64,000 bases of DNA from Thauera sp. K11 (GCF_002354895.1 NZ_CP023439.1:2790001-2854000), one strand, 5' to 3'; positions 26,984 through 36,790 are shown, counted from the first letter of the stretch. Numbers and translations are program-made. The notes: generated by a model from the sequence alone, not told the origin.

Positions 26984-27066
26984 TGATGACGAGCGACACA
27001 AGGCCACAGAACGCGGCCCCCCGTACCGACTGGTCTTGACTCGGAGCGCGGTGAGTTGACCGACTT

Positions 27067-27321
27067 CTAGCTCGCGACCGACTCAGCAGCCACGGCGTTC
27101 CGATCGTCGAACTCGAGCAATTTTGAAGGAGGGAGTCCCAGCGCCTGCGCCAGCCGAACGATGTTCAGAAGCGCGACGTTTCTTTGCCCGCGCTCGACGC
27201 CCCCGAGGTAACTTCGCGCGAGACCGCTCTCAAGCGCGAGGTATTCCTGCGACCAACCGCGGCTTCGGCGAAGCTCGGCAAGGCGCTTACCGAAGAGAAC
27301 CCTGGGGTCTGAGGTAGCCAC
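27067..27321 (-). CDS. Xre-family helix-turn-helix regulator
   Basis: An 84-residue protein that is almost entirely a Cro/C1-type HTH: FGKRLAELRRSRGWSQEYLALESGLARSYLGGVERGQRN, at residues 10-48. The start is GTG at 27321. It is divergent from the DUF2726 gene, and a 24-bp near-palindrome (27325-27348) lies directly upstream of its start, so autoregulation and control of the divergent gene are likely. Small HTH proteins of this kind often control restriction or toxin genes. Confidence 0.85.
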   Translation of the reverse strand: MATSDPRVLFGKRLAELRRSRGWSQEYLALESGLARSYLGGVERGQRNVALLNIVRLAQALGLPPSKLLEFDDRNAVAAESVAS

Positions 27322-27324
27322 ACG

Positions 27325-27348
27325 CAGTCGGAAATGAATTTTCGACTG
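27325..27348. promoter_or_regulatory. Palindromic operator between Xre and DUF2726 genes
   Basis: CAGTCGGAAAT and ATTTTCGACTG form an almost perfect palindrome starting 4 bp upstream of the Xre start codon, placed to control the divergent pair. Confidence 0.6.
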
Positions 27349-27453
27349 ATGCTAGGGGTGAGGCCACTATGAGGCGACGCTCTATGAGTGACAATGGGCG
27401 CGCCGACACGTACCATTGCCACTCGATTCTGACGACTTAGACGACGAGACTTC

Positions 27454-28380
27454 GTGCAGTTAAGGGATAAGGCAAGCGTCATTCGGACGTTGCGTGGGCA
27501 TCTGCATCGGCGCGAGCACGCCGCCTTTGTCACTGTGTTTCTCGACGGTGAGGTTCAGGCTTTCCGGGAGAACGACGACTACTTGAAGGCCCTTGCCGGC
27601 GAGGCCTTGTGTCTCCTCCTGGAAGCACCGCAAGCCGCCGAAGAGCTGCTGAGGGAGTACGAACGGCTCCTTCTCGGGACAGAGATATCCGCTCCTTACT
27701 CGACGGTCCTCAGCCTGGCAGAGCGTTTGAGTTCAAACTCGCTGCACGCTATCGCGAGGACACTTCGCGATGAGGATCGACGTTGGCCCGCACGACGCCA
27801 ACATCGCAATCGAAAGCAGCAGGAACCAGCCAAGGCCCTTTCCGAGCCCGTTATCGAGGTGCGACGCGTCGTCAGTAGCACGCTCATGCGCTTCGGTGAT
27901 CCGAACGCGTCCGACGCAATGGGAATCCGACGATCGGTTTTCAGGAGTAGCCAGGAGAGGTCGTTTCTCAAGGCCTTGTCATTGAGATTTCCCGCGCTAC
28001 TTGCGCTGCCGAATTATCCACTTGACCAGATGATCGAGTTCAGTCGTCTGCGCGAACTCGTCGGCAAGTCGACCTGGGCCTACGCTAAGAACTGCAGAGT
28101 CGATGCAGTGCTGGTCGTGCCGGATGAAGGAGACCCCGTTGCCGCGTTCGAACTCGATAGTTCATATCACGATCGGCCCGAGATCAAGTCCCGTGATGAG
28201 ATGAAGAACGCGATTTTCGGTCTCGTTGGGCTCCCCTTTTTTCGTCTGCGCGCCGAATCCCCAGAGACGATGACAGCGGATGACTGGTACGCATTCCTGA
28301 CTGACGAAGTGGCTCCAAACATCGATGTCGGACGGCGCTTGCGAACGCGATCCAGCGCAACCAAGTTTGTCCCTGTCTGA
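27454..28380 (+). CDS. DUF2726-domain protein (candidate nuclease)
   Basis: A 308-residue protein beginning with GTG. The N-terminal half is helical and unrecognised. The C-terminal half (about residues 165-285) is a DUF2726 domain: SSQERSFLKAL, CRVDAVLVV, AFELDSSYHD, RDEMKNAIFGLVGLPFFRLR. This order of acidic residue, then E-x-D, then K resembles the PD-(D/E)XK nuclease fold to which DUF2726 has been related. Its Xre neighbour and its place in a defence-rich region suggest restriction or DNA repair. Activity is inferred, not shown. Confidence 0.75.
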   Translation: MQLRDKASVIRTLRGHLHRREHAAFVTVFLDGEVQAFRENDDYLKALAGEALCLLLEAPQAAEELLREYERLLLGTEISAPYSTVLSLAERLSSNSLHAIARTLRDEDRRWPARRQHRNRKQQEPAKALSEPVIEVRRVVSSTLMRFGDPNASDAMGIRRSVFRSSQERSFLKALSLRFPALLALPNYPLDQMIEFSRLRELVGKSTWAYAKNCRVDAVLVVPDEGDPVAAFELDSSYHDRPEIKSRDEMKNAIFGLVGLPFFRLRAESPETMTADDWYAFLTDEVAPNIDVGRRLRTRSSATKFVPV

Positions 28381-28420
28381 GGCGTAACCGCTGCCCTTCA
28401 CAGTCATCACCTGACCAGCC

Positions 28421-29005
28421 TCACCCCCACCGATTCCAGGCCATCCGCAGCAAGGCCGCATTGGCAGCATGCCGGTCAAAGCGCGCCGGGTCGAAATCCT
28501 CACCAGCCCATCGAAGCAGCCGACGACCTTCATCATCCACCGGCCGCTGTGAAATCTGCTCCATGAAGTCCATGTAAGCCGCTACACCGCCCACATCCTC
28601 AGGCGGACAGGCTCTCTCGCCCGCCGACACATAGGCGTAGCCCCGCTGCTCGCCGTCAAGCGACTCAACACGCTCGACCACAACGCGATGCTGCCAGCTA
28701 TCGCCAAAATCGTAGAGATAGGAGAAATGGTCTCCGACTGTCACTACGCGGTCCAGTCTGACTCGGCGCTCATCGAGGATTTCCCGCTCCGGGTCGTCTT
28801 CGGGATGCGGAGTTGCATAGGTCTTGCCGCCAATCTCGAACTCATGCAGATGCGCGTCCGTCCAGCCCATTGCGGCTTGAACGTAGTGATGAAGCTTGCC
28901 CAGCGTCGTATCGCCATCGACAAGCAGTCGCCGCCAGATAAGCGGTTCAACCTCCTGGAGCTCGATGCGAAGGGTGTAGGCCTTCACGACGGATTTTCGC
29001 GACAT
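28421..29005 (-). CDS. pRiA4b ORF-3-like protein
   Basis: A 194-residue protein matching the plasmid pRiA4b ORF-3/IS1096 passenger family: YTLRIELQEVEPLIWRRLLV, LHHYVQAAMGW, HLHEFEIGG, FSYLYDFGDSWQHRV, CPPEDVGG. Function is unknown; family members accompany transposons and mobile loci. GGGAGG precedes ATG 29005. It is the last gene of the long minus-strand BREX run, 65 bp after the preceding gene. Confidence 0.85.
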   Translation of the reverse strand: MSRKSVVKAYTLRIELQEVEPLIWRRLLVDGDTTLGKLHHYVQAAMGWTDAHLHEFEIGGKTYATPHPEDDPEREILDERRVRLDRVVTVGDHFSYLYDFGDSWQHRVVVERVESLDGEQRGYAYVSAGERACPPEDVGGVAAYMDFMEQISQRPVDDEGRRLLRWAGEDFDPARFDRHAANAALLRMAWNRWG

Positions 29006-29070
29006 CCAACCTCCCTGTTTCCTCACTACCAGCAATTACAACGGCAGGCGCAACTCGAGCAGTTCGGGGG

Positions 29071-30513
29071 TCACAGCGCGTCCAGCAGCTTCATGAAGTT
29101 CCGCTTGCGCTTCCACTCCAGCCGGATTTCCGCCAGTTCGTCGCCGAACATGCCCAACTGCTGGTGCGCCACCCGCAGTGCGCGGATCTTCTTGACGATT
29201 GCAAAGGCCTCCCCGTAGTGGGAACCGCGCGAGCCGCCTTCAACCCGATGCGGCAGCAGGCGCTTGTAGAGCGCGATTGCCTCCTCGTGGTGCGTCGTGC
29301 CCCGCGCTTCGGCCACCGACTCCCACAGGCCAACATCGACCTTGCCCCCGCTGAATGCATCCCACATGGTCTCGGCCTCACCCTCGCGCAGAAAGATGGA
29401 CACGATGTCGCCCCGGCAGGGTTTGTCCCATGGACTGCGGCGAACGCGGCTATCGGCGGCTTCTTCCTCCGCGACCTTCTGCCACAGGAAATCGAGCGCC
29501 CGCTTGCGCAGCGCGGCCTCGCAGCCAATCAGACCGGCGACTTCCATCAACTTGAAGAATGAACCGCAGCCAGGGGCCTGCTCGAAGCGCTGCCAGGCGA
29601 GTCGCTCTACCTCCGCATGCCGCCCAAGCGCCAGCTGCAGCTCGATGGCAAGGCTCAGCAGGTCGTCATTGCGCTCATTCGGAAACGCCGCAATCCCCTG
29701 CTCCACCCAGCACAGCGCCTCCTCCTTACGGCCTCGGTCACGAAACAATCCGACCAGCGTCAGGAAGCACGACGGGGACGACAGATTCTTCGCCTGGATG
29801 GCGACCAGCAACTCGAAGTCATCCGTGCAGCGAGCAATATCCTTCATCGCCGACTCCACCTGGAAGCGTCGCGTGCTCCAGTCGCTACGATAGTGCTCGG
29901 GACCCAGGGTCGGCAGGGCCAGCCAGTCGCGCTCGACCCGCTGCCGATATGCGGCCAGCCCTTCCTCGCCCAGCGCCTCGGCGTAGTCGGGGAGCACCTC
30001 ATGAAAGGTGTCCCATTGACCATTCATCTGGAAACCGTACAGGCGCTCGGCCAGCGCAACGGGGTCGGGATGCAGGGCGTTACAGGCCGCCAGATGCACT
30101 CTTCGCAGTTCAACAACCGCCGGCATCACCTCGCCGCCGGAATCGTCGATGTGCTGCAAGGCCTCTTCCGCGAGCGCGATGGCTTCCTCGATGACCTCGA
30201 TGAGTTCCTCCTGGCCGTCCGCAATGCGCTGTGACAGCAGTTCCCCGAGGTCTTCCAATCGGATTGCGTAAGCTCCAGCTTCCCGATACTCAATGAAGCC
30301 GTTCGTGCGGGTGGCCTGCTTGACCACCTTACGCAAGTCGGAAAGACCGGTGCTATCCGCCACGGTCGCTGCCATCAACAACTTTTGGCGCAGGGCGTCA
30401 TCACGCCAGGATGCTTCGACGATGAGCTTGCGCAGTGCTGCAACATCCAACCCCTGCAGGTAGGCCTCTATGCGCCCTTCGTCGGACTGCCAGTCATTTT
30501 TCGCTGCCATCAA
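29071..30513 (-). CDS. Helical repeat protein of unknown function at the end of the BREX operon
   Basis: This 480-residue protein is all-helical by composition, with TPR-like stretches (around 255-320 and 410-450) and an ending RKRNFMKLLDAL. It resembles the helical C-terminal part of SWIM-zinc-finger-associated proteins (DUF6880-like); that family name is a recollection, not a search result. There are no catalytic motifs. Its start overlaps the brxL stop codon by 4 bp, so it is translationally coupled to brxL. This is the strongest reason to think it belongs to the defence system. Confidence 0.65.
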   Translation of the reverse strand: MMAAKNDWQSDEGRIEAYLQGLDVAALRKLIVEASWRDDALRQKLLMAATVADSTGLSDLRKVVKQATRTNGFIEYREAGAYAIRLEDLGELLSQRIADGQEELIEVIEEAIALAEEALQHIDDSGGEVMPAVVELRRVHLAACNALHPDPVALAERLYGFQMNGQWDTFHEVLPDYAEALGEEGLAAYRQRVERDWLALPTLGPEHYRSDWSTRRFQVESAMKDIARCTDDFELLVAIQAKNLSSPSCFLTLVGLFRDRGRKEEALCWVEQGIAAFPNERNDDLLSLAIELQLALGRHAEVERLAWQRFEQAPGCGSFFKLMEVAGLIGCEAALRKRALDFLWQKVAEEEAADSRVRRSPWDKPCRGDIVSIFLREGEAETMWDAFSGGKVDVGLWESVAEARGTTHHEEAIALYKRLLPHRVEGGSRGSHYGEAFAIVKKIRALRVAHQQLGMFGDELAEIRLEWKRKRNFMKLLDAL

Positions 30514-32555
30514 TCCACCAGTGCCTTCAACAGCGCATCCCGCGCATCCTGGTAGAACTCGATGTCCAGCTTGGTCGCCATATCATCCGACAGGTCGAAC
30601 AACTGCCGCCGGCAGCTAACTGGCATGAGCAGCGATTTGGCGCCCTTCTCGACCGCCATCTCGGCGATGGTCACAGCGTTGTGAACGGGCTCGATGGTGC
30701 CCCCGATGGTCACCTCACCAACCACAATCAATCCACCGCGGACCGACTTCCTCAGCAAGGCGCTCGACAAGGCAATCAGGCAGGCGACTCCGGTCTTGGC
30801 CCCACTCTTGGCTGCGTCGAACCCCCGAAGCTGCACCGAGAACTCGTGCGAGCGCGGGTCACGGTCGCCGACCAACTGCGCTGCGCGGGTGTAGAGGTTC
30901 TGCTCCGCGCAGCGCACGGACTCCTGAAACGCTGGCGGCACGGGCTTATTCAGCACGCGAACACCGCTTCCAGGGCCCTCGGTCACCTCCAGCCGGAACA
31001 GGCCCGGGTGCTCGTCCGCACCACCGGGACTGAGCGTCCAGATTTGGCCCGACTCCAGCGGTTCATCGCCGATGCCCTCCTGGCTGCGCAGCTCCGGTGT
31101 GGTCACGAACTTCTCCACCCCTTCTGCGCCCAGGGTGTAGCTAAAGTGGGTGTTGCGGAATTCGGCCGCGCCGATGCGCTTTTGCTGCTCCTTCACCCGT
31201 CGACGTACCTCGAGCGCCAGTCGCACCGCCCACTCGAGGTCCTCATCGCTGACCGCTTCCTCTGCGTCCGGATGCAGCAGCTTCAGCAAGCCGCTCACAG
31301 TCTTGTTTACCGCATTGATGTCCCGGCCGGACAAGGCGCCACCGAGGAACACCCTGCCCTGCATCGTCGACACCCGGCTCTGGTTGCGCAGTTGCGTGAA
31401 GCACTCGGACAGAAAGTCGCTCACCAAGCCAAAGTGCTGGGTAAACAACGCCGGGTTCATCTTCGGCACGTCCCACCCAGGCAGGAAGCCGTGAATCCGG
31501 TCCATGAAGGCGGTGTCGTCACGCATCTCGGGAGGCAGCGGGCCGAGCAGATGACCGATGCGCTGTTGATGCTCGACGTCTACGTCGAAGTTGCCGACCA
31601 GCACGATGGAGCCATCGGCACGGATGCTCTCCTTACCGCGCGAGAATTCGCCCGACTCCATGTAGCCCTTCATGATGTTGACGCCATCCTTCTGGTCGAA
31701 GGACACGCCTGACACCTCATCGAAGCAGACCACGTCGTACTGGCAGACCAAGCCGCGCTGCCCGTTCGAGTTATTCACGAACATCCGCGCCACAGTCGCC
31801 TTGCCGCCGGAAATCAGGTGGGCATAAGGCGACACCTGCTGGAATAGGTGCGACTTGCCGGTGCCGCGCGGCCCGAGTTCCACCAGGTTGTAGTTGCGCT
31901 CGACGAAAGGAACCATGCGCAGCAGCAACGCATCCTTCGCACGGTCGTTCAGCCCATCGGGCTCGAAGCCAACGCTGCGTAGCAGGAAGTCGCGCCACTC
32001 GGCCGTGGTCAGCTCTTTGCGTCCCTCGGCAAGAGAGGTCAGCACATCCCGCTTGGAGAGTTGAATCGCACGCAGCGCGTCGATGCCGAACGGTCGCCCG
32101 CCCTTTTCCTGGGCAATTGCCGCATCGTAGCCGAGCGTGATTTCGGCGTAGAAGCCACCAGTGAGCATGCGCTCGTGCTCCTTGATGAGCTCGGGCGAGA
32201 TACGCACGTCGTTCAGCCTCAAGCTGGGCAAGGACGCAACATACGAGTCGCTCTTCGCATCAAGTCGCGCAGTGATGATGTCGATGATTTTCACCGCACC
32301 CGTCTCGCGCGCGCGCGCCTTGAAGAGCTCCTCTTCGCCGGCCTTCACCGTGCGCGACTGGAGCTGTCGCTGAACGATTTCCAGGCCTTCCTGAATCTCA
32401 GCCTCGTCGGTTGTCGCGCAGTAGCGGCCGAGTAGAAACTCGACGACATAGGTCGGCACGGGAAACTGGCGGCTGAAGGTTCGCACCAGGTCCTTACGGA
32501 CGATAAAGCCATCGAAGGCGGAAGCCGCCTTGCGGTCGAGGTCATCGAGATTCAT
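30510..32555 (-). CDS. brxL: BREX AAA+/Lon-like protein BrxL
   Basis: The 681-residue protein carries a P-loop LGPRGTGKSHLFQQ (about residues 210-223) and a Walker B-like VVCFDEVSGV. A C-terminal Lon-protease-like domain follows (VGEVTIGGTIEPVHNA). BrxL forms DNA-binding AAA+ rings in type 1 BREX. The Lon catalytic dyad looks absent: the PSAG serine position reads AKTG, and the GGLKEK lysine position is not lysine. ATG 32555 is favoured over a GTG four codons upstream. Its neighbours are pglZ upstream and an overlapping helical protein downstream. Confidence 0.92.
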   Translation of the reverse strand: MNLDDLDRKAASAFDGFIVRKDLVRTFSRQFPVPTYVVEFLLGRYCATTDEAEIQEGLEIVQRQLQSRTVKAGEEELFKARARETGAVKIIDIITARLDAKSDSYVASLPSLRLNDVRISPELIKEHERMLTGGFYAEITLGYDAAIAQEKGGRPFGIDALRAIQLSKRDVLTSLAEGRKELTTAEWRDFLLRSVGFEPDGLNDRAKDALLLRMVPFVERNYNLVELGPRGTGKSHLFQQVSPYAHLISGGKATVARMFVNNSNGQRGLVCQYDVVCFDEVSGVSFDQKDGVNIMKGYMESGEFSRGKESIRADGSIVLVGNFDVDVEHQQRIGHLLGPLPPEMRDDTAFMDRIHGFLPGWDVPKMNPALFTQHFGLVSDFLSECFTQLRNQSRVSTMQGRVFLGGALSGRDINAVNKTVSGLLKLLHPDAEEAVSDEDLEWAVRLALEVRRRVKEQQKRIGAAEFRNTHFSYTLGAEGVEKFVTTPELRSQEGIGDEPLESGQIWTLSPGGADEHPGLFRLEVTEGPGSGVRVLNKPVPPAFQESVRCAEQNLYTRAAQLVGDRDPRSHEFSVQLRGFDAAKSGAKTGVACLIALSSALLRKSVRGGLIVVGEVTIGGTIEPVHNAVTIAEMAVEKGAKSLLMPVSCRRQLFDLSDDMATKLDIEFYQDARDALLKALVD

Positions 32556-32612
32556 CGTGTTCTGCACGCTCTGTTCTTGTTCCGCTCTGTACGTGTTCGT
32601 CTCGCGGGCGAC

Positions 32613-34922
32613 CTACTCGCCGACCGTCGTGTTCATCTTGGCCAGCAACTTACCCTGGCTGTCGAGCACCACCAGCACCGCCGCGGCCCCCTCATTCGAG
32701 TCGTCCGCCACCGCCAGCGAAGCCTTCCCCTCAACCAGGTCCTTGACCGCCGCAGCGATGGAGGAATCTTCCGCTGCAGCCTTTGTGCGGATGTCCACCT
32801 TCAATCCGGGTAACGGCGGTAACACCTCGACGTTGCAGCGCAGTCCGCGCCAGGCGAGCTTGGAGATAGAGACGTTGGTCTCCGGCGCCCCGCCCTCCAG
32901 TTCGAGCGTCAACTCGGGCACCAGGCATTCCTGCAAGCTCAGTCCGCCATGGGCGTACTCGGCGCCGGCCACAAAGCTCGCAATGCCGGGCGCAAAGGCA
33001 ATCTGCACCTGCGGGCACCAATCCCAGCCAAAGGTCAGCGGCGTCGCCGTCGCACTGTCCTTCAACACCGCGCAGCGCCCCCAGCGGGTCTCGGCCTGCG
33101 ACTTGGCCAACTCCGCCTTGGGCATGCCCCCTGGCACCAGCAGCCAGCCGTGGTCGGTCACGATGCGAAACCGCCGCCAGCCTGCATCGGCCAGCGCCTG
33201 CATGCGTTCGACAATCTCGGCCAGTTGGCCGTCGATGTCGCGAGCTAGGCGCAGGCCATGCTCATGCCCGAAGTGGTCGAGGTCGCCGCACTCCACCCAA
33301 GCCTTGCCCGTCGGGTCGCCTGTCGCGCTACCGGACAGCGGCTCGTATCCCGCGTCTGCCAGCAGCTTGCGGAAGTTGTACGTGTTCAGCGGCTTCATGG
33401 TTGCGGCAACGTTGGGCTCGAAATCCGCATCGTCCGCCTTACCTGCAATCAGACTCGCAACGGGGGACACCCAGGCCTTGCCCGATGCGGTGACCGAGGG
33501 CAGCGAAGTCCAGCCCGAATTCAGCGTGACCTGCCCCAGCGCCCCCAAACGACTCGCCAGCATCTGTGCAACGTCGAAGCGCAAACCGTCAACAAACACC
33601 ACGCACGTGCCCCCGGGGTCACTCACTTTCGAGACGCCGCCCGGATTGAGCCCACCAGACTCGACCACTGCCTTCTGGAACGCGACACTCGAGGCTTCCA
33701 ACCAAGGCAGATATACCGCGCGCAATGCGGCCGTTACAGCATCCTGGTCCGCCTTGGTATGCGCTTGAGCCAAAGCCTGCAGCGCTTCAGCATCGACCCG
33801 CCAAGCCTCTTCTCGGTAGCGCTCCGCCAGCACCTCCAGCGAATTTCCGAACGCAGCCGCCTGGGAGTGTTGCGCTACGAACGCGAGATGCCCGAGCGCG
33901 CGCGCGAGCGGTGCCTTCCCCATCTGAGCCCATAGCCATGAACGGCGCTCGCCATGCTGCTTCTCCGCATCCAGAATCGCAGCGCGCGCCTGAACCGCCG
34001 TCATCGCGCTCAATGCATTGAGCCGGTAGCGCAGGTCAGACTCACCTTCGTCGTTCGCCTTGGGGTAGGCCGAGGTGTCAGCGAACAGGTCGCCCATGCT
34101 GTACTGAACTCTCGAGAGCAGCTCGACGACCGCTGGGAAGCTCGAATAGGCGTCCTTGTAGAACTCCCAGACCGCACCCCACGAGCCCGCCCTGGCTGCC
34201 AGCTTCTCTGCCGCGGTCAGCTCGCCATCCTTGGCCGGGTCGAAGCCGAAGTCCTTGCGGCAACGGCTGACGAACACCTCCCAGCGCCCCCCCTTCCAGG
34301 CATCTTCGGTGGCCTTGGCATCGTTCATCCAGACAAGGATGTCCCGCGTCGGATTCGGTGCCAGCAAGCTGTCCAGCCAGGCCGCGTCAATCAGTCGACC
34401 TCGCAGTTCCTCGACCGCCTTGCCCATGAGCTCGCCCGACGACAGGGCGCGTAGCAAAGCCTTCTGTGTCGCTTGGTCTTGAGCGACGTCTAATCCCAAA
34501 CTACCGTTCTTCGACGTCAGGAAAGCGTTCAGCGTCCAGTCCTTGGCATTGACCTGGGTCCAGAACACACCGCGATATTGCAACTCAGCGAGGGGTTGGA
34601 GGTGTCGTGGGCAGGACTCAATAGCACGGAGGTCGGCCCGCGAGACGCCCGGCAGGTACACCACCGGCACGCCATCCAGCGCCACACCATCGAGCTTGCC
34701 GGCCAAAGCACATTTCAGCCAGATGGCCGGACCTTGAAGCACCTCGGGCGCATAATCTCCAAGCCTCAGAACCGACCGCCCCGAAGCCTGCAAAGCCCTA
34801 ACTACAGGCTCCCATTGACGCTCGGCATCCGTCCAAAGAATCGCCTCAGGCTGAGCCTGAACCGACCTATTGAACTTGCCAGCTTCCTTCAGTGCCCGTG
34901 AAACCGCTTCGCGAAGATTCAT
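32613..34922 (-). CDS. pglZ: BREX alkaline-phosphatase-like protein PglZ
   Basis: A 769-residue PglZ-domain protein, essential in BREX phage restriction. The alkaline-phosphatase-type metal motifs are visible in the C-terminal half: VVFVDGLRFDVAQ (near residue 450), GDLDHFGHEHG and IVTDHGWLLVPGG. The N-terminal half is helical. AAAGGG precedes ATG 34922, which is better than an upstream TTG. The gene lies 57 bp upstream of brxL in the same direction. The sequence resembles the type B PglZ of BREX-1 systems. Confidence 0.92.
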   Translation of the reverse strand: MNLREAVSRALKEAGKFNRSVQAQPEAILWTDAERQWEPVVRALQASGRSVLRLGDYAPEVLQGPAIWLKCALAGKLDGVALDGVPVVYLPGVSRADLRAIESCPRHLQPLAELQYRGVFWTQVNAKDWTLNAFLTSKNGSLGLDVAQDQATQKALLRALSSGELMGKAVEELRGRLIDAAWLDSLLAPNPTRDILVWMNDAKATEDAWKGGRWEVFVSRCRKDFGFDPAKDGELTAAEKLAARAGSWGAVWEFYKDAYSSFPAVVELLSRVQYSMGDLFADTSAYPKANDEGESDLRYRLNALSAMTAVQARAAILDAEKQHGERRSWLWAQMGKAPLARALGHLAFVAQHSQAAAFGNSLEVLAERYREEAWRVDAEALQALAQAHTKADQDAVTAALRAVYLPWLEASSVAFQKAVVESGGLNPGGVSKVSDPGGTCVVFVDGLRFDVAQMLASRLGALGQVTLNSGWTSLPSVTASGKAWVSPVASLIAGKADDADFEPNVAATMKPLNTYNFRKLLADAGYEPLSGSATGDPTGKAWVECGDLDHFGHEHGLRLARDIDGQLAEIVERMQALADAGWRRFRIVTDHGWLLVPGGMPKAELAKSQAETRWGRCAVLKDSATATPLTFGWDWCPQVQIAFAPGIASFVAGAEYAHGGLSLQECLVPELTLELEGGAPETNVSISKLAWRGLRCNVEVLPPLPGLKVDIRTKAAAEDSSIAAAVKDLVEGKASLAVADDSNEGAAAVLVVLDSQGKLLAKMNTTVGE

Positions 34923-35070
34923 CAACCCTTTCCCGCAAGCCAATGCAGTTGGAACTCGGCTCTAACGTGGTCCCAACGTGCCAAAGTGTGAAAGTTAACG
35001 TGGCGTAGACGGCAAATTCAGCACGTATTGAATTTTCTAAGCGTCATCCGCACGGCGCACGGTCACTGCA

Positions 35071-36756
35071 TCAACAAAGCGCCCACTTGTCCTGCAACAG
35101 CGCCAGCAATGCTTGCTGCCGCCGCTTCACGTCCTCGGGCCGCCAAGTCGATTGATGAAGAACCTGTGTCGTGAGCGCAAAAGACGACACTCCGCTGCGT
35201 CCCGCAAAATACGCGACCTTCTTGCGCTCGAAGTCATAGTTCTGGGCGGCCGAATTTCGCCTTTGGTTCAGCGGCACGAGGTTAGCCAGGCGATGCACCC
35301 ACTCCACACGCTCTTCGCCGTCCCCCCACCATCCGGCCCACTGCGAATTCGCTGCTACCGTTTGTGGCAAGACGTGCTCGATGGTGAGAAGGCGGTCGTC
35401 GTACCGAGCCGCATTGTCTGATACGAAGGAATCCAAACGCAGGATGAGATAGTTGCGGCGCCGTGCGCTCATCTCATAGACCGGGCCGTCGAGGACAGAA
35501 ATCATGCGCCTGCACTCACTATCCTTCAATTCGAGACTCGTCACTGGTGCGGCCAACGAGTGCTCACCCTCCAGTTCCCTCAGCACTTCGGCATAGCGTT
35601 CGATACGCTGATTCACATCCAACCCGCACACATGCATGTAGGCCGCCAAGCGTTCGAGCTTGCGGAAGAACCACAACACATACCCAGCGTCGCTTCCCTT
35701 GTCGGCAAGAAAGCGCATCGCGGGCGGCAACCAATCTGAGTTGTCGATACGGTTCAACCAGCCCAGCAGCACATTGACGTCCTCCGCATTCGACGTCGAG
35801 GTGTATCGCATGTGCTTGGCGATGAGGTAGGCATCTGTGTAGGGCTCGATGATGCTGGAAATGAGAACCTCAGCCGTCTCTGCCTTCGGCAGCACCTTGT
35901 CGCGGAACTCGTCGAGTAACGCTTTGCGAGCCTTCTCCTTGGCGTAAATCATTCGGATGTGGGCAAACACCTCGGCGAAACCGTCGCGGCCAGTCTCGAC
36001 CTCCAGCTCCTCCCAGATGTCGTTGAACTCATCCTGCTTCGAGGAAGGAATTTTGCCGATAACGTCCGACTTGATAATGTCGGTTGGCAACAAATCCAGG
36101 CCCCGGCTGTTGAGAACCGAGAACACCCGAAACGCGGACTGCTGGCTGGGAGTGGAAACAGCGACCAGAAAGCAGCGCTGAACCAGGAAGGCACCGAACG
36201 CGCACAGCCGCTGTTCATCACTACCGAAGGCTGCATCCAGCCGCTCGAGCATCGTCAGCGCGTTTCGGCGGATGTTTCGCTTCGACTCGTTGTCTAGTTG
36301 AGCGGGGTCGAGTGCAACCAGATCGGATAGCTTCAGGCCCTGGACGTAATCCGCAAAAAACTGGCGGTCACGCTCACGCAAAGCCAGGCGGGGCTTAGGC
36401 ATCAAGCCCTGCGACGCCCGCCCCGGCTCGCGCAAGTAGCTTTCAAAATCGCTTCGCAGCTCGCCTGAGAACTGCGAGGTCAGCGCCGCTAACAAAATGG
36501 TTAGGGTGGTCAGCCGCTGCTGCCCATCAATCACCTCTGAATGTGGGCGTCCCTCCTCCTTGATGAGGACGATGCTGCCGAGAAAGTAGGTGTCGTCTGG
36601 CTCGTTGAGGAAGAAGTCGTGCAGGTCCGAAAACAGTTCCCCTGCCTGAACATGCGTCCAAGCATAGGGCCGTTGGTACGTGGGAATCGCATAGTCGAAA
36701 TCTGAACTGAATATCTTTGAAAGGGGATACTCAGCCCCGGTAATTTTCTTGCTCAT
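35071..36756 (-). CDS. DUF262/DUF1524 (GmrSD-like) protein
   Basis: A 561-residue protein. The N-terminal DUF262 domain shows IPTYQRPYAW and EVIDGQQRLTTLTILLAA (ParB-like nucleotide-binding fold). The C-terminal DUF1524 region carries the His-Me/HNH-type TIEHVLPQT motif. This architecture is shared by modification-dependent nucleases (GmrSD, BrxU), where NTP-regulated cleavage targets modified phage DNA. It sits between trlF and pglZ on the same strand. It probably adds restriction of hypermodified phages that escape BREX. Confidence 0.88.
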   Translation of the reverse strand: MSKKITGAEYPLSKIFSSDFDYAIPTYQRPYAWTHVQAGELFSDLHDFFLNEPDDTYFLGSIVLIKEEGRPHSEVIDGQQRLTTLTILLAALTSQFSGELRSDFESYLREPGRASQGLMPKPRLALRERDRQFFADYVQGLKLSDLVALDPAQLDNESKRNIRRNALTMLERLDAAFGSDEQRLCAFGAFLVQRCFLVAVSTPSQQSAFRVFSVLNSRGLDLLPTDIIKSDVIGKIPSSKQDEFNDIWEELEVETGRDGFAEVFAHIRMIYAKEKARKALLDEFRDKVLPKAETAEVLISSIIEPYTDAYLIAKHMRYTSTSNAEDVNVLLGWLNRIDNSDWLPPAMRFLADKGSDAGYVLWFFRKLERLAAYMHVCGLDVNQRIERYAEVLRELEGEHSLAAPVTSLELKDSECRRMISVLDGPVYEMSARRRNYLILRLDSFVSDNAARYDDRLLTIEHVLPQTVAANSQWAGWWGDGEERVEWVHRLANLVPLNQRRNSAAQNYDFERKKVAYFAGRSGVSSFALTTQVLHQSTWRPEDVKRRQQALLALLQDKWALC

Positions 36757-36790
36757 TTCTGTCTTCGATTTCCTTTCTTCGACGCAACCG

